From assembly GCA_947623455.1 (NCBI GenBank), contig OX392538.1, positions 29,201,001 to 29,265,000 on the forward strand: a DNA stretch of 64,000 nt, given 5' to 3'. The notes under the pieces are model-generated. The model was not told the origin of the DNA and searched no databases. It worked only from the letters and a program-made list of their open reading frames with translations. Position numbers and translations under genes: made by a program. The stretch is from Mimachlamys varia (taxonomy: Eukaryota; Mollusca; Bivalvia; Pectinida; Pectinidae). Of the stretch, positions 48,701 to 56,465 are shown one piece after another; the stretch's first letter is position 1; every line of letters begins with the position of its first letter.

Positions 48701-51700
48701 AAATTCTGCATGCTCACAGTTGAAAACAAAAACAAAATTATACGCCTTTGAGATGAAATTTCTTTTTAAAATGACACAGTTATTAACTAGTTATTCATTT
48801 GAAAAAAAATGATTAAGCCTTAAAATATAGTTATGAACGATAATTATAAGAGCACAGCTCTGGGACGAGTGAAGCTCTTGAATGGTAATGCATGCGGGTA
48901 TAAATAGAGTTGTTTCCCCTTGCTACCCTTTACCTTTGATTTTTTTCGTTTGGAAGTAGCCCTCTATATGTCCTTCATATGTCAATTCAAGAACTGTTGT
49001 ACTGATCCTGCAAATTTTCATTAATTCGGCATAATCTGTCATTGAAAGACAATGCATTAGAAATGTGAAGAGGTCGTGTTATTAATCTGTAATGGTAATG
49101 TATTGTTATAATAGACCAGAAATGTGTCCAACAAATGGGTCGAAACATTGTCACAGGAAGGAACATGTTGGCTACCGCGATATGTGCAGTAAATGTGACT
49201 GCTTTTAAGCCTTAATGCCAAACATTCCTTTTATCTAGTGGTCCTACAGAATAAGGAATTATGATCATAATACTGTAAAACAACTTCTTTTTGTGCACGA
49301 TTAATTTTCGAGTATTTCGCGGTTGATTAAAATTCGTGAAAATTAATCGCTGCTAAAAATTTTCAATCTAAAGGTTTGCCAACTGTAGAAGTACTGTACT
49401 GTACATATGATTTATGACCGTATTTATCACGAAATTCAATCGCCGCAAAATAGTTGTTTCATATGAAAACGCGAAAAAATCAATTTGTTTACAGTAATCT
49501 GCATTTCTTTCAGATCATCAACTTTTATATGAACCTTCTCATGGAGCGAGGGAAGGGTGAGGGAAAAGCCAAGGTGTACGCTTGTAACACATTTTTCTAC
49601 CCCAAAGTAGTCGGTGGCGGTCACTCAGCAGTCCGACGCTGGACCAAGAGGGTGGATATTTTTGCCCAAGACTACATACTCATCCCTGTCCATCTGGGCA
49701 TGCATTGGTGTTTAGCAGTGAGTTTTTTTTATGCTTTTGATCTGTATGTCTCTTAAGTTTAAGTAAATTAACTTGGCTATGATTTTCATCTCAAAGTTAA
49801 AGATTGTTAAACAGTCAAGTATTTTAAAAAGGTTCGTTTTGGGGCAGTGTTTTGAATCTGGTTAGTAACTGATTGAACAGGAAAAGTTTTAGCAATTTCA
49901 AGTTAAACTTTGTAACAAAAAGTTAAATATTTGTTCCATATGTTCAGATTACTTTCACCTTTTAGAATAATTTAGAAGGACCTAGAACTGTGTCTATAAG
50001 CTTCTTCATTTTTCCAGGTACTGAAACTATGCCAGCAGGAAACTATTATTTTATTAAAGGCCCAATATACGTAACTTCAGGGAAATTTTTATCATTCCGA
50101 AAAATTCTGAAAAAAATCCAGTTGATAACCTTGTATAAATGAGCCTAAAACAAAGTTAACCTGAGCGGTAACTAACGAGAAACTCTTGACAAAAAAATCC
50201 AAAGAAATGAAAATAATTCAGGTGGGGCCCACTTCAACAACAAACCTAAGGTAGAAGACGGTTCGAAATGGACGCGTGTTTACAAATAACGTGTTTCAAC
50301 TGCTGCTGTACTGGTAACCGCGAAAGAATTCATCTTGAATATTGCTGATATCAGTTAATCTTAACTAAGTCTATAAATATAATAAGTTTATTAGGCTTGA
50401 TTTTTGCTTCAAGTTTTACCAAAAGTTACGTATATTGGGCCTTTAAACAGCCGTAAAAAGTGATGGTTGATAATCTTTTCTAAATTTAATTTTTAATTTT
50501 TAAATTTAATTTAATTTAATAGGTGGTTGATTTCAAAAAGAAACAAGTGCAATACTTTGATTCCATGGGTGGACAGAACCAACAGTGTCTCAATGCAATA
50601 AAGTAAGTTTTTGACAACATGAGAATACAGGTCACATTTTATAACAAAAGTTGTCCTTGGATACGATAGCATGAGTTATGTATGTAGGACAGGATTTCTG
50701 TCAGACATTTGAGTCGGATAAACAAACTATTTCCCAATTGAAATAGCAGTATATCCATATATACCTTAAAATTTTCCCAATTGAAAAACATCTTGTATTC
50801 AGATGACAAAGCAAAATGCAACACATTAAATAAATGCACAATGTATTGTTCAATATGGGGTTTTGTTCTTCAATGTAATACCTTGTTAAAAAATGAAATT
50901 TCACAAAATTTTCCTCAATTGAATGAACGCAATTAACAGTTACTATTGAATGAAGGTTATTTTCCCAAATTGCAGTAGAATGCCGTCAAATGTTCGGACA
51001 AAAACCTGGCAAAATCCTTGTAGGAGTTGTCAGTGATTATGAATGTATGTCATGTCATTGTTTGTTACAACATAAACATTATCTGTTGTAGCATGTTTCC
51101 AACAACAAGAGTTTCCATTTATGACAAGTCGTTAATGTATATAAAAATGTGACAAAGATTTCTTTTGAACCCTCAGTGCAACAATGGATGGACAGGGACA
51201 GCTTAGCTATCAGTTATGAAATTGTGTTTTAGAAAAAGTTATTTGAGATTTATGAACATTTGCTTTTATATTTAGATTTTTTTCTTTTCAGATAATCCCC
51301 TGCATTCTGAAATTCATAAAAGTTGTAAAAATGGACAGCCAAAAATTTCTTTTAATTGATTTAAATTGACCAAAAAAGTTTGTTTTGTCTTTGCGAGTAT
51401 TTTTGAGCTGACGATAAGTTTTCTAAAAATACAGAAAGTACCTGTGTGATGAAAGCATGGACAAAAAGAAACAGGAGTTTAATCTCACAGGCTGGTCCAC
51501 CGAGATTGTCAAAGTAAGTTGAAGGTTAACAGCATACAGTCGAACCTTGAACTCATGTAAATGGCAGAAAGTCAAAGGTTAACAGCATACCGATATCTCA
51601 AACTCACAGACCCCGTTTAATTTGAAGTGGTTTGGTTACTGATAAGAATATGAGATTGCATATCGTCATTTCAAACTTGTATAACTCGCAAACCTTGTTT

Positions 51701-54097
51701 ACCGGTAGTTCGAAATATTTCAGTCCCAACAAAACTTCACTCAAACATTCAAACTGAAAGTTTGACCACGAGCCCGCCCGATAATGAGGTTCAGCTGTAA
51801 ATCATTAGTTTTGTGAGGATATCAAAGTGTTAAGTCCTTTATGACAATTCTAAATTAATATTTGTGAAGGTTTACCACAGTTGATCATTAAAAATGCATA
51901 CTCTTAATCTAGAAATGAAAAAACAAAGTAATCAGGAAAAGTGCATGGAAATTCAGATGCTAAACAAAAAGAACTAATAATCTGATCCTTTATCACACTA
52001 CAGCAAGGATGATTATTTTTGAGCACTGATGTAAGTGATTTTTAGGTAAAATTTAGTGTATACCAAAGTTAAAATGTCTGACAGTCCTTGAGGTAACATT
52101 GTACTATCAAGGTAAAAAGTCCCCTATTTTAGGTCTCTAATTCCAATCAACATTTGTTTGTGTTTGAAGGATATACCTCAACAGATGAACGGCAGCGACT
52201 GTGGGATGTTTGCCTGTAAATATGCAGAGTACATCGCCCGAGGAGCAGAAATCACATTCACACAGGTGTGTTAACTGTTACATTGTACTGTCTGTAAATC
52301 GCTTTGTATCTGTGTAAAGCATAACTGATTCACCAGGGGCCTTTTTTATTTATGCCATACAAGATTGTCCGTTTATAGATCTAACATTTTCCGGGAATAA
52401 GAAAAGAAAAAAAATCAGAGAATACCAAAGCGTCAATAAAACTCAAAATTGATTAAACTAGAGGAAAAATAGCTAGGAACAAAGGCAAGATTTACATGGA
52501 GACCATTGTAAAAGTACAAGAGAATAAGACCAGGCGTTCATGAAGAGTAAACGTCTTCTGCTTCATGGACGACACCCACCATGTAAATCTTAGGTCACAT
52601 CCAAGTAAGCATCAATCCTCAAAATGAGAACCGAGTCATCATTGTCAATCACAACAAGTAAACACAGTAATAAGCAAATTCAAAAACGTCCATCTTCATA
52701 TCACACAAAGATACAGAATATTTCTGAATGAGATAAGATGACAACCATAAAACTTACCCATGGTCTTCATCAACCTGCAATCCCTGTGCCATAAGTTTGT
52801 TCCTGAAGTAAGTTGTTAAGTAATTCATGACGGACCAGCAAATGTTTTAGTTGGCCTTGCAATGCTTTGTCAAAGCTCACCTGAACACAGCATGGAATTC
52901 CTAGGTCTGACTTTCTTCAATAAACCAACAACTTTGGTCGGACCAATTCAAGCATCTAACAGACCATGTTTTGAAACTTCATATTTACATGGACCAATCA
53001 ATAGGCAAGCTTTGCTTGTGGGGTAAGGGATTTTCTCCAATAGGTACAGTGGAAAAGGAAAAAAAACAAGGTCTTTATTCACTTAAAAAAAAAAAAAAAA
53101 TCCTTTATATCTCCGAGTGTATGCCATGGAATAATGTCCAGCATCCCTCCATCAATGTTGCCTCTAAAACACTTTTAGAAAGCATGATGTGGTAGATTTT
53201 TTCTCTCTTTGGTCAGAATCATTCCTCAGTCAAGAGTACTTAAAAATTGTATACAAATCAAGAGGAAATAGAGGTTTAAACATCAATATTTCTGAGAAAT
53301 TGAATTTGAAAGCACCTCTGAGCAAAAGGAACACAACTTTGATATTTTGTTCCATGGCCAATGTTTAAAGTTGAGTTCAATTTAAGATAAATCTTGATGG
53401 TAGTAAAATAAATGACTTAGAAAAATGCTCCTAGATATTTGCTTGTGCTTTGTTCCTCATTGTTTCCATATATTATTTTACTGTTTTTAGTATTAGCCAT
53501 TATTTCTTTCATTCCAAATTTGATTGTTAATTATTGAAAATGAACTTATTTAAACTGAGTATCTAGACTTACTTTCATGCTTAGTATTGCAATACATCAA
53601 TGTATCCTTAAATTTTATTGTAAACAAACTTATTTTCCTGTGCGATTAAGTTTTGTGTATTTTGCATGTGAATAAGATTTGTGAAAAATAAGCGCAGCGA
53701 AAGATTTTCAGTCAGAGATATGCCAACGGTGGGAGTACTGTACTCTACTGTACATAGGATTTACGACCATATTTATTGCAAAATTGTATTGTTGCAAAAT
53801 AGTGGTTTGTATGACAAAGCGAAATTCAGTCGCTGCGGAAATCAGTTGGTTTACAGTATTGTAATACATTAGTGTATCCCTAAATTTTTAATTGCAAAAT
53901 TGCTACATGGAAAATCTTGGTTGAAGTGTTAGATATACTCTCATCATAATTGTTTTGTAGAGAATTGTATCAAATATCATTGAGGCGTTGTTGCATTTCA
54001 ATTTCAATAATTGAAATATTTTACATTGCAGGAACACATGCCATACTTCAGACGGAGGATGGTGTACGAAATACTAAAGGCGAAACTGTTACAGTAA
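18687..54097 (+). CDS. SENP1/2: Sentrin/SUMO-specific protease, SENP1/SENP2 type (18 coding exons)
   Basis: A cysteine protease (peptidase C48) that matures SUMO precursors and removes SUMO from nuclear proteins. Exons: 18687-18790, 38249-38322, 38752-39074, 39896-39980, 41028-41098, 43764-43894, 44045-44292, 44916-44955, 45453-45506, 46249-46333, 47218-47250, 47689-47806, 48209-48351, 49514-49717, 50523-50602, 51435-51513, 52170-52265, 54032-54097. All borders are GT-AG and phases chain without a break to 2034 nt (677 residues). The N terminus has a bipartite basic signal ([10 protein letters not shown], then VSVKRPKVE) like SENP2. The stretch around residues 220-235 ([14 protein letters not shown]) matches the SENP1/2 linker. 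The catalytic domain covers about 456-677: [14 protein letters not shown], His567 in GMHW, Asp584 in YFDSMGG, Gln629 and Cys635 in [11 protein letters not shown], ending [13 protein letters not shown]. Spacing equals or nearly equals human SENP2. Whether the ortholog is SENP1 or SENP2 cannot be settled here. Confidence 0.95.
19242..19470 (+). promoter_or_regulatory. Subterminal motif array, probable transposase-binding sites
   Basis: In the outer ~230 bp a short motif of the form TCAACA/TCAACT/TCACTA/TCACCR recurs about eleven times, mostly preceded by A/T (ttcaacaaa, atcactagg, attcaccga, attcaacta, attcaccaa, actcaacaa, catcactaat, agtcactaat, aatcaacaac, attcaacaag), spaced about 15-30 bp. 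One copy at 19,297 repeats the terminal CACTAGGG itself. The right arm carries the same array (36,960-37,188). Subterminal repeats of this kind bind transposase in CACTA elements. Confidence 0.65.
19242..20372 (+). repeat. Left inverted arm of the giant element
   Basis: It matches the reverse complement of 36,076-37,188. Over about 19,630-20,030 I see only a handful of mismatches. The inner 270 bp (from about 20,100) are clearly more diverged, and similarity stops abruptly after ttcgcaagatggagtcat. A 103-residue frame (19,648-19,959) and an 87-residue frame on the other strand are both conserved between arms, but so is the noncoding part, so coding is not supported. Confidence 0.85.
21300..21392 (+). 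CDS. Possible terminal exon of an unknown gene in the giant element
   Basis: After ttgttggtcag an open frame gives [18 protein letters not shown] and [12 protein letters not shown] then TGA. The composition (charged, Pro/Thr/Ser rich) is more protein-like than the surrounding AT-rich frames. No upstream exon with matching phase was identified and the family is not recognised. The acceptor has only a modest pyrimidine tract. Confidence 0.25.
   Translation: MIGKRKEDTPSTHTEDEQDLAKFLISTYLC
22434..22908. mobile_element. 475-bp inverted-repeat element (TTACGTGCCATAAG ends)
   Basis: Arms of about 90 bp at 22,434-22,525 and 22,818-22,908 are near-perfect reverse complements (TTACGTGCCATAAGTCTTTC against GAAAGACTTATGGCACGTAA). 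The ~290-bp loop is AT-rich without a gene. Its right end abuts a truncated copy of the CACAGGGACC family. Confidence 0.75.
22913..23071. mobile_element. CACAGGGACC-family MITE, copy 3 (left end missing)
   Basis: It has an inner hairpin (tttcgataaaaatgctcccc paired with gggggaatttttatcgaaaa), then ttgatctaaacccctcaaaa and the right end gctgtaacaaattctcaggt with ccctgtg. The left terminal half is absent. Confidence 0.7.
23858..24002. mobile_element. CACAGGGACC-family MITE, copy 4
   Basis: Left end caggcccctgagaatttg with ttacagctagttttgga; right end cccaaactagctgtaacaaa then ttctcaggtccctgtg. TTTGAC occurs two bases outside each end (left ttttgacaa, right tgtttgac), a possible target duplication with ragged ends. 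Confidence 0.8.
24959..25060. other. GC-rich, foldable 100-bp island (unassigned)
   Basis: Within AT-rich sequence this block is distinctly GC-rich (ctggaccgcgcgctgggagc). It closes on itself through CCTGG (24,959-24,963) with CCAGG (25,056-25,060) and AAGTCGC (24,990-24,996) with GCGACTT (25,046-25,052). I could not match it to a known snRNA, tRNA or rRNA from memory. It may be a structured RNA, a captured fragment or chance. Confidence 0.3.
25600..25825 (-). mobile_element. tRNA-derived SINE with 'ccagggtcattt...gtgccaggtttt' body
   Basis: The plus strand shows the body (cagggtcatttaaaaatgtg, ccaggttttgaaggtggagg, aaagccggagtacccagag) and ends with a reversed tRNA-like head (gggattcaaacccgcaaccc, box B; later cttaaaccactcggccccc). 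Relatives occur at 37,670-37,745 (body only), 48,382-48,595 (opposite strand) and 56,330-56,465. The short open frames across it are not genes. Confidence 0.75.
26333..26590. repeat. Degenerate ~20-bp repeat of 'ggattccagtgggatccc' type
   Basis: About a dozen imperfect units vary on ggat(t/c)c-c(a/c)(g/a)(t/g)ggga: ggatcccggtgggattc, ggatttccagtgggatcc, ggatccttatgggattc, ggatctcaatgtgatc and so on. A more decayed patch of similar look is at 31,430-31,620. Frames through it are repeat-derived. Confidence 0.55.
27110..28400 (-). repeat. 'gaccttgaa/aggtca' family, inside the giant element
   Basis: Same family and orientation as 1-1527. Units include cccctgtgaccttgaa, gatatgaggaaactttgtag and cctaggccttatagttactg. 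A ~285-bp block is directly duplicated (27,718-27,942 and 28,001-28,225 correspond). The terminal hairpin is at about 28,200-28,232 (aggttatcctgacc / ggtcacatgacct), and a gaggcccat-containing end of a second fragment follows at 28,275. Confidence 0.8.
28439..28576. mobile_element. Hairpin (foldback) sequence, 138 bp
   Basis: Arms gatcaattttcaaattaata with attggtaagcctaccgt and acggtaggcttggcaattat with aaaaaattgatc pair across a ~50-bp loop. It interrupts the tail of the neighbouring repeat fragment. No clear target duplication. Confidence 0.5.
29347..30024. mobile_element. 678-bp inverted-repeat element with 5-bp duplication ATAAA
   Basis: Ends are CAGGTTAGGCAGAGCGG (left) and CGTTGTGCCAAACCTG (right). 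The arms extend about 200 bp and include tgggtaacagttaccca on the left and gagtaactgttacccag on the right. ATAAA flanks at 29,342-29,346 and 30,025-30,029. The right arm is itself interrupted by a micro-palindrome at 29,907-29,938. No coding capacity. Confidence 0.8.
29907..29938. mobile_element. 32-bp palindromic micro-insertion (CAGAGAC...GTCTCTG)
   Basis: An almost pure palindrome, CAGAGACGTATA ... TATACGTCTCTG, sits inside the arm of a larger MITE and is flanked by a 7-bp direct repeat CCATGAG (29,900-29,906 and 29,939-29,945). The opposite arm of the host MITE lacks it, which confirms it as an insertion. Confidence 0.75.
30078..30285 (-). CDS. Probable first coding exon of an unidentified gene inside the giant element
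   Basis: The minus-strand frame starts at ATG 30,285 and runs 69 codons to a consensus donor (ATCAAG, gtaaga) at 30,077. It includes [54 protein letters not shown] and PEYQ. Its amino acid mix (Cys, Trp, Asn-Pro motifs, no long Lys/Phe/Ile runs) differs from the neighbouring noise frames, and codon use is balanced. No family is recognised and no downstream exon was found; the next 700 bp are a MITE. It may be cargo of the giant element, a captured host fragment, or a chance frame. Confidence 0.4.
30678..30703. mobile_element. 26-bp palindromic micro-insertion with perfect 8-bp duplication
   Basis: The insert begins CAGGGACATAGG and ends TATACGTCCCTG and is nearly its own reverse complement. 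TTAATCAG flanks it exactly on both sides (30,670-30,677 and 30,704-30,711). It shares CAGRGAC ends and the TATA/CGT core with the 32-bp insert 770 bp to the left, so both belong to one family. The 8-bp duplication points to hAT-type integration. Confidence 0.8.
30984..31170. mobile_element. GGGACACGTTACARTAGTA MITE, copy 1 (complex)
   Basis: Ends GGGACACGTTACAATAGTAA and TTACTACTGTAACGTGTCCC are inverted repeats. An internal ataacgtgtcc near 31,100 suggests that one copy lies nested in, or is fused to, another. A simpler relative is at 32,976-33,080. Confidence 0.7.
31226..31380. mobile_element. CACAGGGACC-family MITE, copy 5
   Basis: Left end cacaggaacacgagcacttg then ttacagttag; right end gctgtaacaaattctcagct then ccctgtg. 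The middle has aatattcgataaaaatgcct and a conserved ggctattata. Confidence 0.75.
32350..32665. repeat. 174-bp direct duplication
   Basis: The block catcacctg ... ataacaggattagtctaatt, ggcttcctgctggg and cgtagacgtatgtgtatac occurs twice with a 174-bp offset. Copies differ at scattered positions, and a third trace (gagacgatatctgcacgtag) is at about 32,918. Not obviously coding. Confidence 0.7.
32976..33080. mobile_element. GGGACACGTTA MITE, copy 2
   Basis: Ends ggggacacgttaaaatagtg and actattgtaacttgtccc pair. AGACTT occurs just outside both ends (left agacttag, right tagacttg), a possible imperfect target duplication. Confidence 0.65.
34976..35151. mobile_element. CACAGGGACC-family MITE, copy 6
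   Basis: Left end acagggacctgaacatttat with aacagctagttttggacc; right end gatccaaaactagctgtaac and atcaggttcctgtg. CGGGAT is present a few bases outside both ends. A C-rich tract (34,932-34,953) precedes it. Confidence 0.8.
36076..37188 (-). repeat. Right inverted arm of the giant element
   Basis: Reverse complement of 19,242-20,372, ending GCTATTCCCTAGTG. The outer half is nearly identical to the left arm; the inner ~200 bp show frequent substitutions and small indels. Confidence 0.85.
37192..37480. repeat. SINE-like debris and C-rich tract at the right flank of the giant element
   Basis: Starts tgtaacaggggaaagagaat and contains caagggttctaactctagac and a reversed tRNA-like ccaccactgaactatccggt, resembling the 42.3-kb SINE. 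A long C run (37,312-37,332) follows. A second partial copy begins tgtaacaggacaaggaaatg at 37,422. Confidence 0.5.
37670..37745 (-). mobile_element. SINE body fragment
   Basis: It contains tgcgtcctgttaacagccag, ggtcatttgaggatgtgcca and ggttttggaagtggaggaaa, the body of the SINE at 25,600; the tRNA-like head is absent. Confidence 0.6.
38061..38095. repeat. Perfect 35-bp palindrome
   Basis: ATGTTAAAATGAAGTAT and its reverse complement face each other around a single A, 154 bp before SENP exon 2. It could form a hairpin in the pre-mRNA. Confidence 0.8.
41078..42276 (+). repeat. About 1.2-kb array of 21-22-bp units grown from the SENP exon 5 donor junction
   Basis: The unit is acacttcacagcccataatg followed by tt. 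The last seven codons of exon 5 (GTACACTTC, ACAGCCCAT, AAT) and its donor are the first unit. Variants are cttgacag, cttcatag, cccgtaat and cccacaat. Six further units inside the array (GTAAGT at 41193, 41331, 41447, 41585, 41993, 42247) and one beyond it (42707) keep the full cccataat-GTAAGT context. Longer periods of about 90-140 bp are visible, so blocks of units were duplicated together. Confidence 0.9.
42277..42900 (-). mobile_element. Cluster of tRNA-derived SINE copies in SENP intron 5
   Basis: Three partial copies share gtaacagg(a)cagagaatagtg, a reversed tRNA-like head (ggattgaacccttgatctac ... ggacactctaccacttacct), ctagaaggcaacctaaatcc and tgtacaattaaaatct. Pieces of the 41-kb array (acttcacagcccat) lie between them, so SINE and array have been duplicated or shuffled together. 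Confidence 0.65.
43010..43140. repeat. Dispersed repeat, copy 1
   Basis: It shares catggagaccattgtaaaa-like, tacaagagaataagaccagg and aagaaaagaaaatagagaat phrases with 52,380-52,690. It precedes the CA-rich minisatellite. Confidence 0.55.
43140..43590. repeat. Minisatellite of 'cacacattatctgcccagca' and 'cacaatatctatcaagca' units
   Basis: Two ~20-bp unit types alternate about twenty times in SENP intron 5. Open frames of up to 215 codons across it (repeating Ser-Thr-His-Thr) come from the absence of stops in the unit and are not a gene. Confidence 0.85.
45605..45795. repeat. About 76-bp tandem repeat, three copies, SENP intron 9
   Basis: Units contain agaattgctatagagtgaca, attcct and gtatgccacattttattggt. 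The first copy is the most diverged. Confidence 0.75.
46540..47167 (+). repeat. 'gaccttgaa/aggtca' family in SENP intron 10
   Basis: Plus orientation: gaatgaccttgacccacttt, caaggtcacaggggtcaaat, cttctcaataactgaagccc. It ends with the characteristic aacccatgggcctcttttt. A 75-codon minus-strand frame (46,665-46,892) is repeat-derived. Confidence 0.8.
48382..48595 (+). mobile_element. tRNA-derived SINE in SENP intron 13
   Basis: Head gtggtggtaaaatggtcaag (box A) and gatcatgggtttgaggc (box B), then ctggccattagtcaggtgtt, tttcctccaccactaaaacc and tggcacattcttaa. Opposite orientation to the copy at 25,600. Confidence 0.7.
49273..49494. mobile_element. TA-flanked MITE abutting SENP exon 14
   Basis: Ends CTGTAAAACAAC and AATTTGTTTACAG, bordered by TA on both sides (49,271-49,272; 49,495-49,496), as in Tc1/mariner-type MITEs. 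Internal phrases (attttcgagtatttcgcggt, gtactgtactgtacatatga, tgaccgtatttatcacgaaa) recur at 53,617-53,858. Only 19 bp separate it from the first base of exon 14. Confidence 0.75.
50058..50442 (+). mobile_element. TTAA-type MITE, family copy 1 (SENP intron 14)
   Basis: The best-preserved copy: ends AGGCCCAATATACGTAACTT and AAGTTACGTATATTGGGCCT (minor differences), flanked by TTAA at 50,054-50,057 and 50,443-50,446. It shares its interior with 6,013-6,396 and its left end with 60,413. Confidence 0.85.
52380..52690. repeat. Dispersed repeat, copy 2 (SENP intron 17)
   Basis: It contains agagaataccaaagcgtcaa, gcaagatttacatggagacc, attgtaaaagtacaagagaa, taagaccaggcgttcatgaa and cttctgcttcatggacgaca. 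Related to 43,010-43,140. Its nature (transposon or other) is unresolved. Confidence 0.5.
53617..53858. mobile_element. Second copy of the CTGTAAA MITE (SENP intron 17)
   Basis: Left end tgtaaacaaacttattttcc, right end cagttggtttacagta. Interior matches 49,273-49,494 with many substitutions (gtactgtactctactgtaca, aggatttacgaccatattta). Confidence 0.65.
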
Positions 54098-55387
54098 TAT
54101 AATGGAGTTCTAGTGACTCAACAATTTACAGTAATAATATAATGGGAGTGCTAGTGACTCGAGGACAATTGGTGCTGTGTGATTCTTTGGTGCAAGGATG
54201 AGAGGATGAAGAAAGTGCAGAATTACAGATAAAATGACACAAGACACAGAAATGTCAAGATGGAATCCAACTGATCATCAACTGAAATTCTATCCATATA
54301 AACGTTACGAACGAATGCGGTTGTGACAAGTTCAGTTTTACTGTGCTTTGAATTATTATACAAAACAATGTAGATATTATTGTTATTTTTCTCTACTGGC
54401 AACTTGTAAAAACATACTATTCCAAATCAGTTCAAATGTGATGTTTTTAGTTTAAAAAATGGACAAGAAAATATATCTTTTATCTTGAAGAGAAGTATAT
54501 CAGGTCTTTGTTCATTAAGGATTGTGCTGAAGAAAAAGTCAACTTGATAGTTTACAAAACTAACTCTGGAATTAAAAAAAAAAGTTGGAATTGCCAAATT
54601 TTATATCAAAATATATCCTAGATAACATTTTTAAAGACATTTTTTCTTTAGTATTGTGTTACTAATTAGTAATTGGCTTAAAAGTTTATCAAACAATTAA
54701 CCCCAAATATGCAAGCATGTCAAAAAGTAGTTCTTCTGAAAAGTTGTGTAGCGTGATGCAAATTTAATTTGAGAGAAACTGTGTTATATATAATTATTAT
54801 TTTGTTGACGTTTGGTCAGATCAGGGGAGATAAATCTACTAAAAGTATATCCCTTTATATAAGCACAATTCTTACATGTTTGGATCATTGTACTTGTATA
54901 TTAGAAATTCGAAATTTTGATTTGACTTCCGAGTAAATAAGCTATATATTTAGAAAGTGACATCACCTGCTATCAGTTTCTATTTTTGATAGCAAATTTT
55001 TCTCTCATAATGAAAAGGGTTAGGGTTAGTTTTTATGCGTTTTGATATTAAAGCAATTTCATGATCTTTTTGTTAATAACGGAATAAGCTTTTTGGGTAA
55101 TTTAAGATAATTGCTCTATTTGTAAAGTTTTCGAAAAAGAATTTGGTCTGCAGGGAAAAAATGAAATAAAATGTAAATGCATAAATGTTATTGAAAATAC
55201 TAAAAATGTATCTTTGAAAATCGTTTATCATTTTGAATTTCATCATTTTTTCACAGATGAGTTTTAAAGGGTCTGATAATATGTCAATTTAAATTTGTTT
55301 GCTAATCTAATGAATTTGCAATTATAGACAGAAGTGAATTTTACTATTACATCTATACTAAGTAATGTACAAATGTTTTCAAATAAA
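54098..55387 (+). terminator. SENP1/2: SENP 3' UTR with candidate poly(A) signals
   Basis: After the TAA at 54,095-54,097 the AT-rich sequence has no other gene. AATAAA occurs at 55,165-55,170 and 55,382-55,387; either would give a 3' UTR of roughly 1.1-1.3 kb. Transcript data would be needed to choose. Confidence 0.5.
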
Positions 55388-55918
55388 AGTGCTAATAAGT
55401 CAGTGTACCATAATATTTTGCAGTTTCTGATGGTTGTTTTAGTGCAAGCCCAGCGAATAGTTCAAGCTGAAATGATTAAGTTAAGAAAGAACTTTTCAAT
55501 ACTGTAGAGATATAAAGCAATTAATTAAATTCAAAATAAAAAAGTGCTTTCCTGATCAGACAATCTATCATACTGTTTATACTTTACCATGTTATGGTAC
55601 AGTGGAACTACTTATTATGGTATCGGTTATTATGATTTCTACCACAATGCCCCGTGTTATTCCACTCTCAGACCATTGTATAAACATGCTTGTTGTTAGA
55701 TAAATATATGTTAAATACCACTTGTGGAATATGACCTTCTGGACTTTTGATTGGTTGAGAAGTTGAACTTTGACCCGAAATCACGATTGTTGACGACGTC
55801 ACAACATGGCGGGAATATATGCGAGATGATGCGTTTTTGCGCAAATCTGCGGTTCACTCCAAAAATCAACACTGACACTTCCAATTTAATATTGTGGTAG
55901 AAACAGGTCACACCACTC

Positions 55919-56060
55919 GTGGTTATTGGATATGGAATTTATTTCACTCTCGTTAATTATTTTTTAAAAGTTACAAAAGACACTCGCTAAAGCTCTTGTC
56001 TTTTGTAACTTTTAAAAAATAATTAACTCGAGTGAAATAAATTCCATATCCAACAACCAC
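55919..56060. mobile_element. 142-bp near-perfect hairpin
   Basis: Arms gtggttattggatatggaat with ttatttcactc and gagtgaaataaattccatat with ccaacaaccac pair over about 60 bp each around a short loop with gacactcgctaaagctcttg. The phrases accactcgt and accactcgttgtg extend outside the arms. Foldback element of unknown family. Confidence 0.7.
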
Positions 56061-56329
56061 TCGTTGTGTAACCTCTATATATCAGTTATAAGATATTTTT
56101 CCTCATGTTCCGATTTCAAAACTGTCATCTTATAATTATTACTTCAGGAATGACTTCAGGAGAAATATACTGGCTCGCCATCAAGTCATATCAGATCATG
56201 AGATATTGCTCTGTTTCATAAATTACACTTGAAGGAGATGAATAAAACAAAGTACTATTTATTTTACAACAATTATGAAACAAGTTATCCAACTTATATT
56301 AATTAATCACTATTGTTAGCCAAGATGTC

Positions 56330-56465
56330 AGCATGCGTGGGGTCTTATTGTTGGAGGAAACCAGAGTACCGGTACCCGGAAAAAACCCACATGGTCAGGC
56401 AGGTGACCCCATACTTTTTCACATCTAATCAGGGAATCAAACCCTGTTCACCACCTGACCACCTA
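56330..56465 (-). mobile_element. SINE copy with reversed tRNA-like head
   Basis: It contains ggaggaaaccagagtaccgg, acccggaaaaaacccacatg and gggaatcaaaccctgttcac, then ccacctgaccacctaatgtg. The box B equivalent on the minus strand is gggtttgattccc. Confidence 0.6.
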
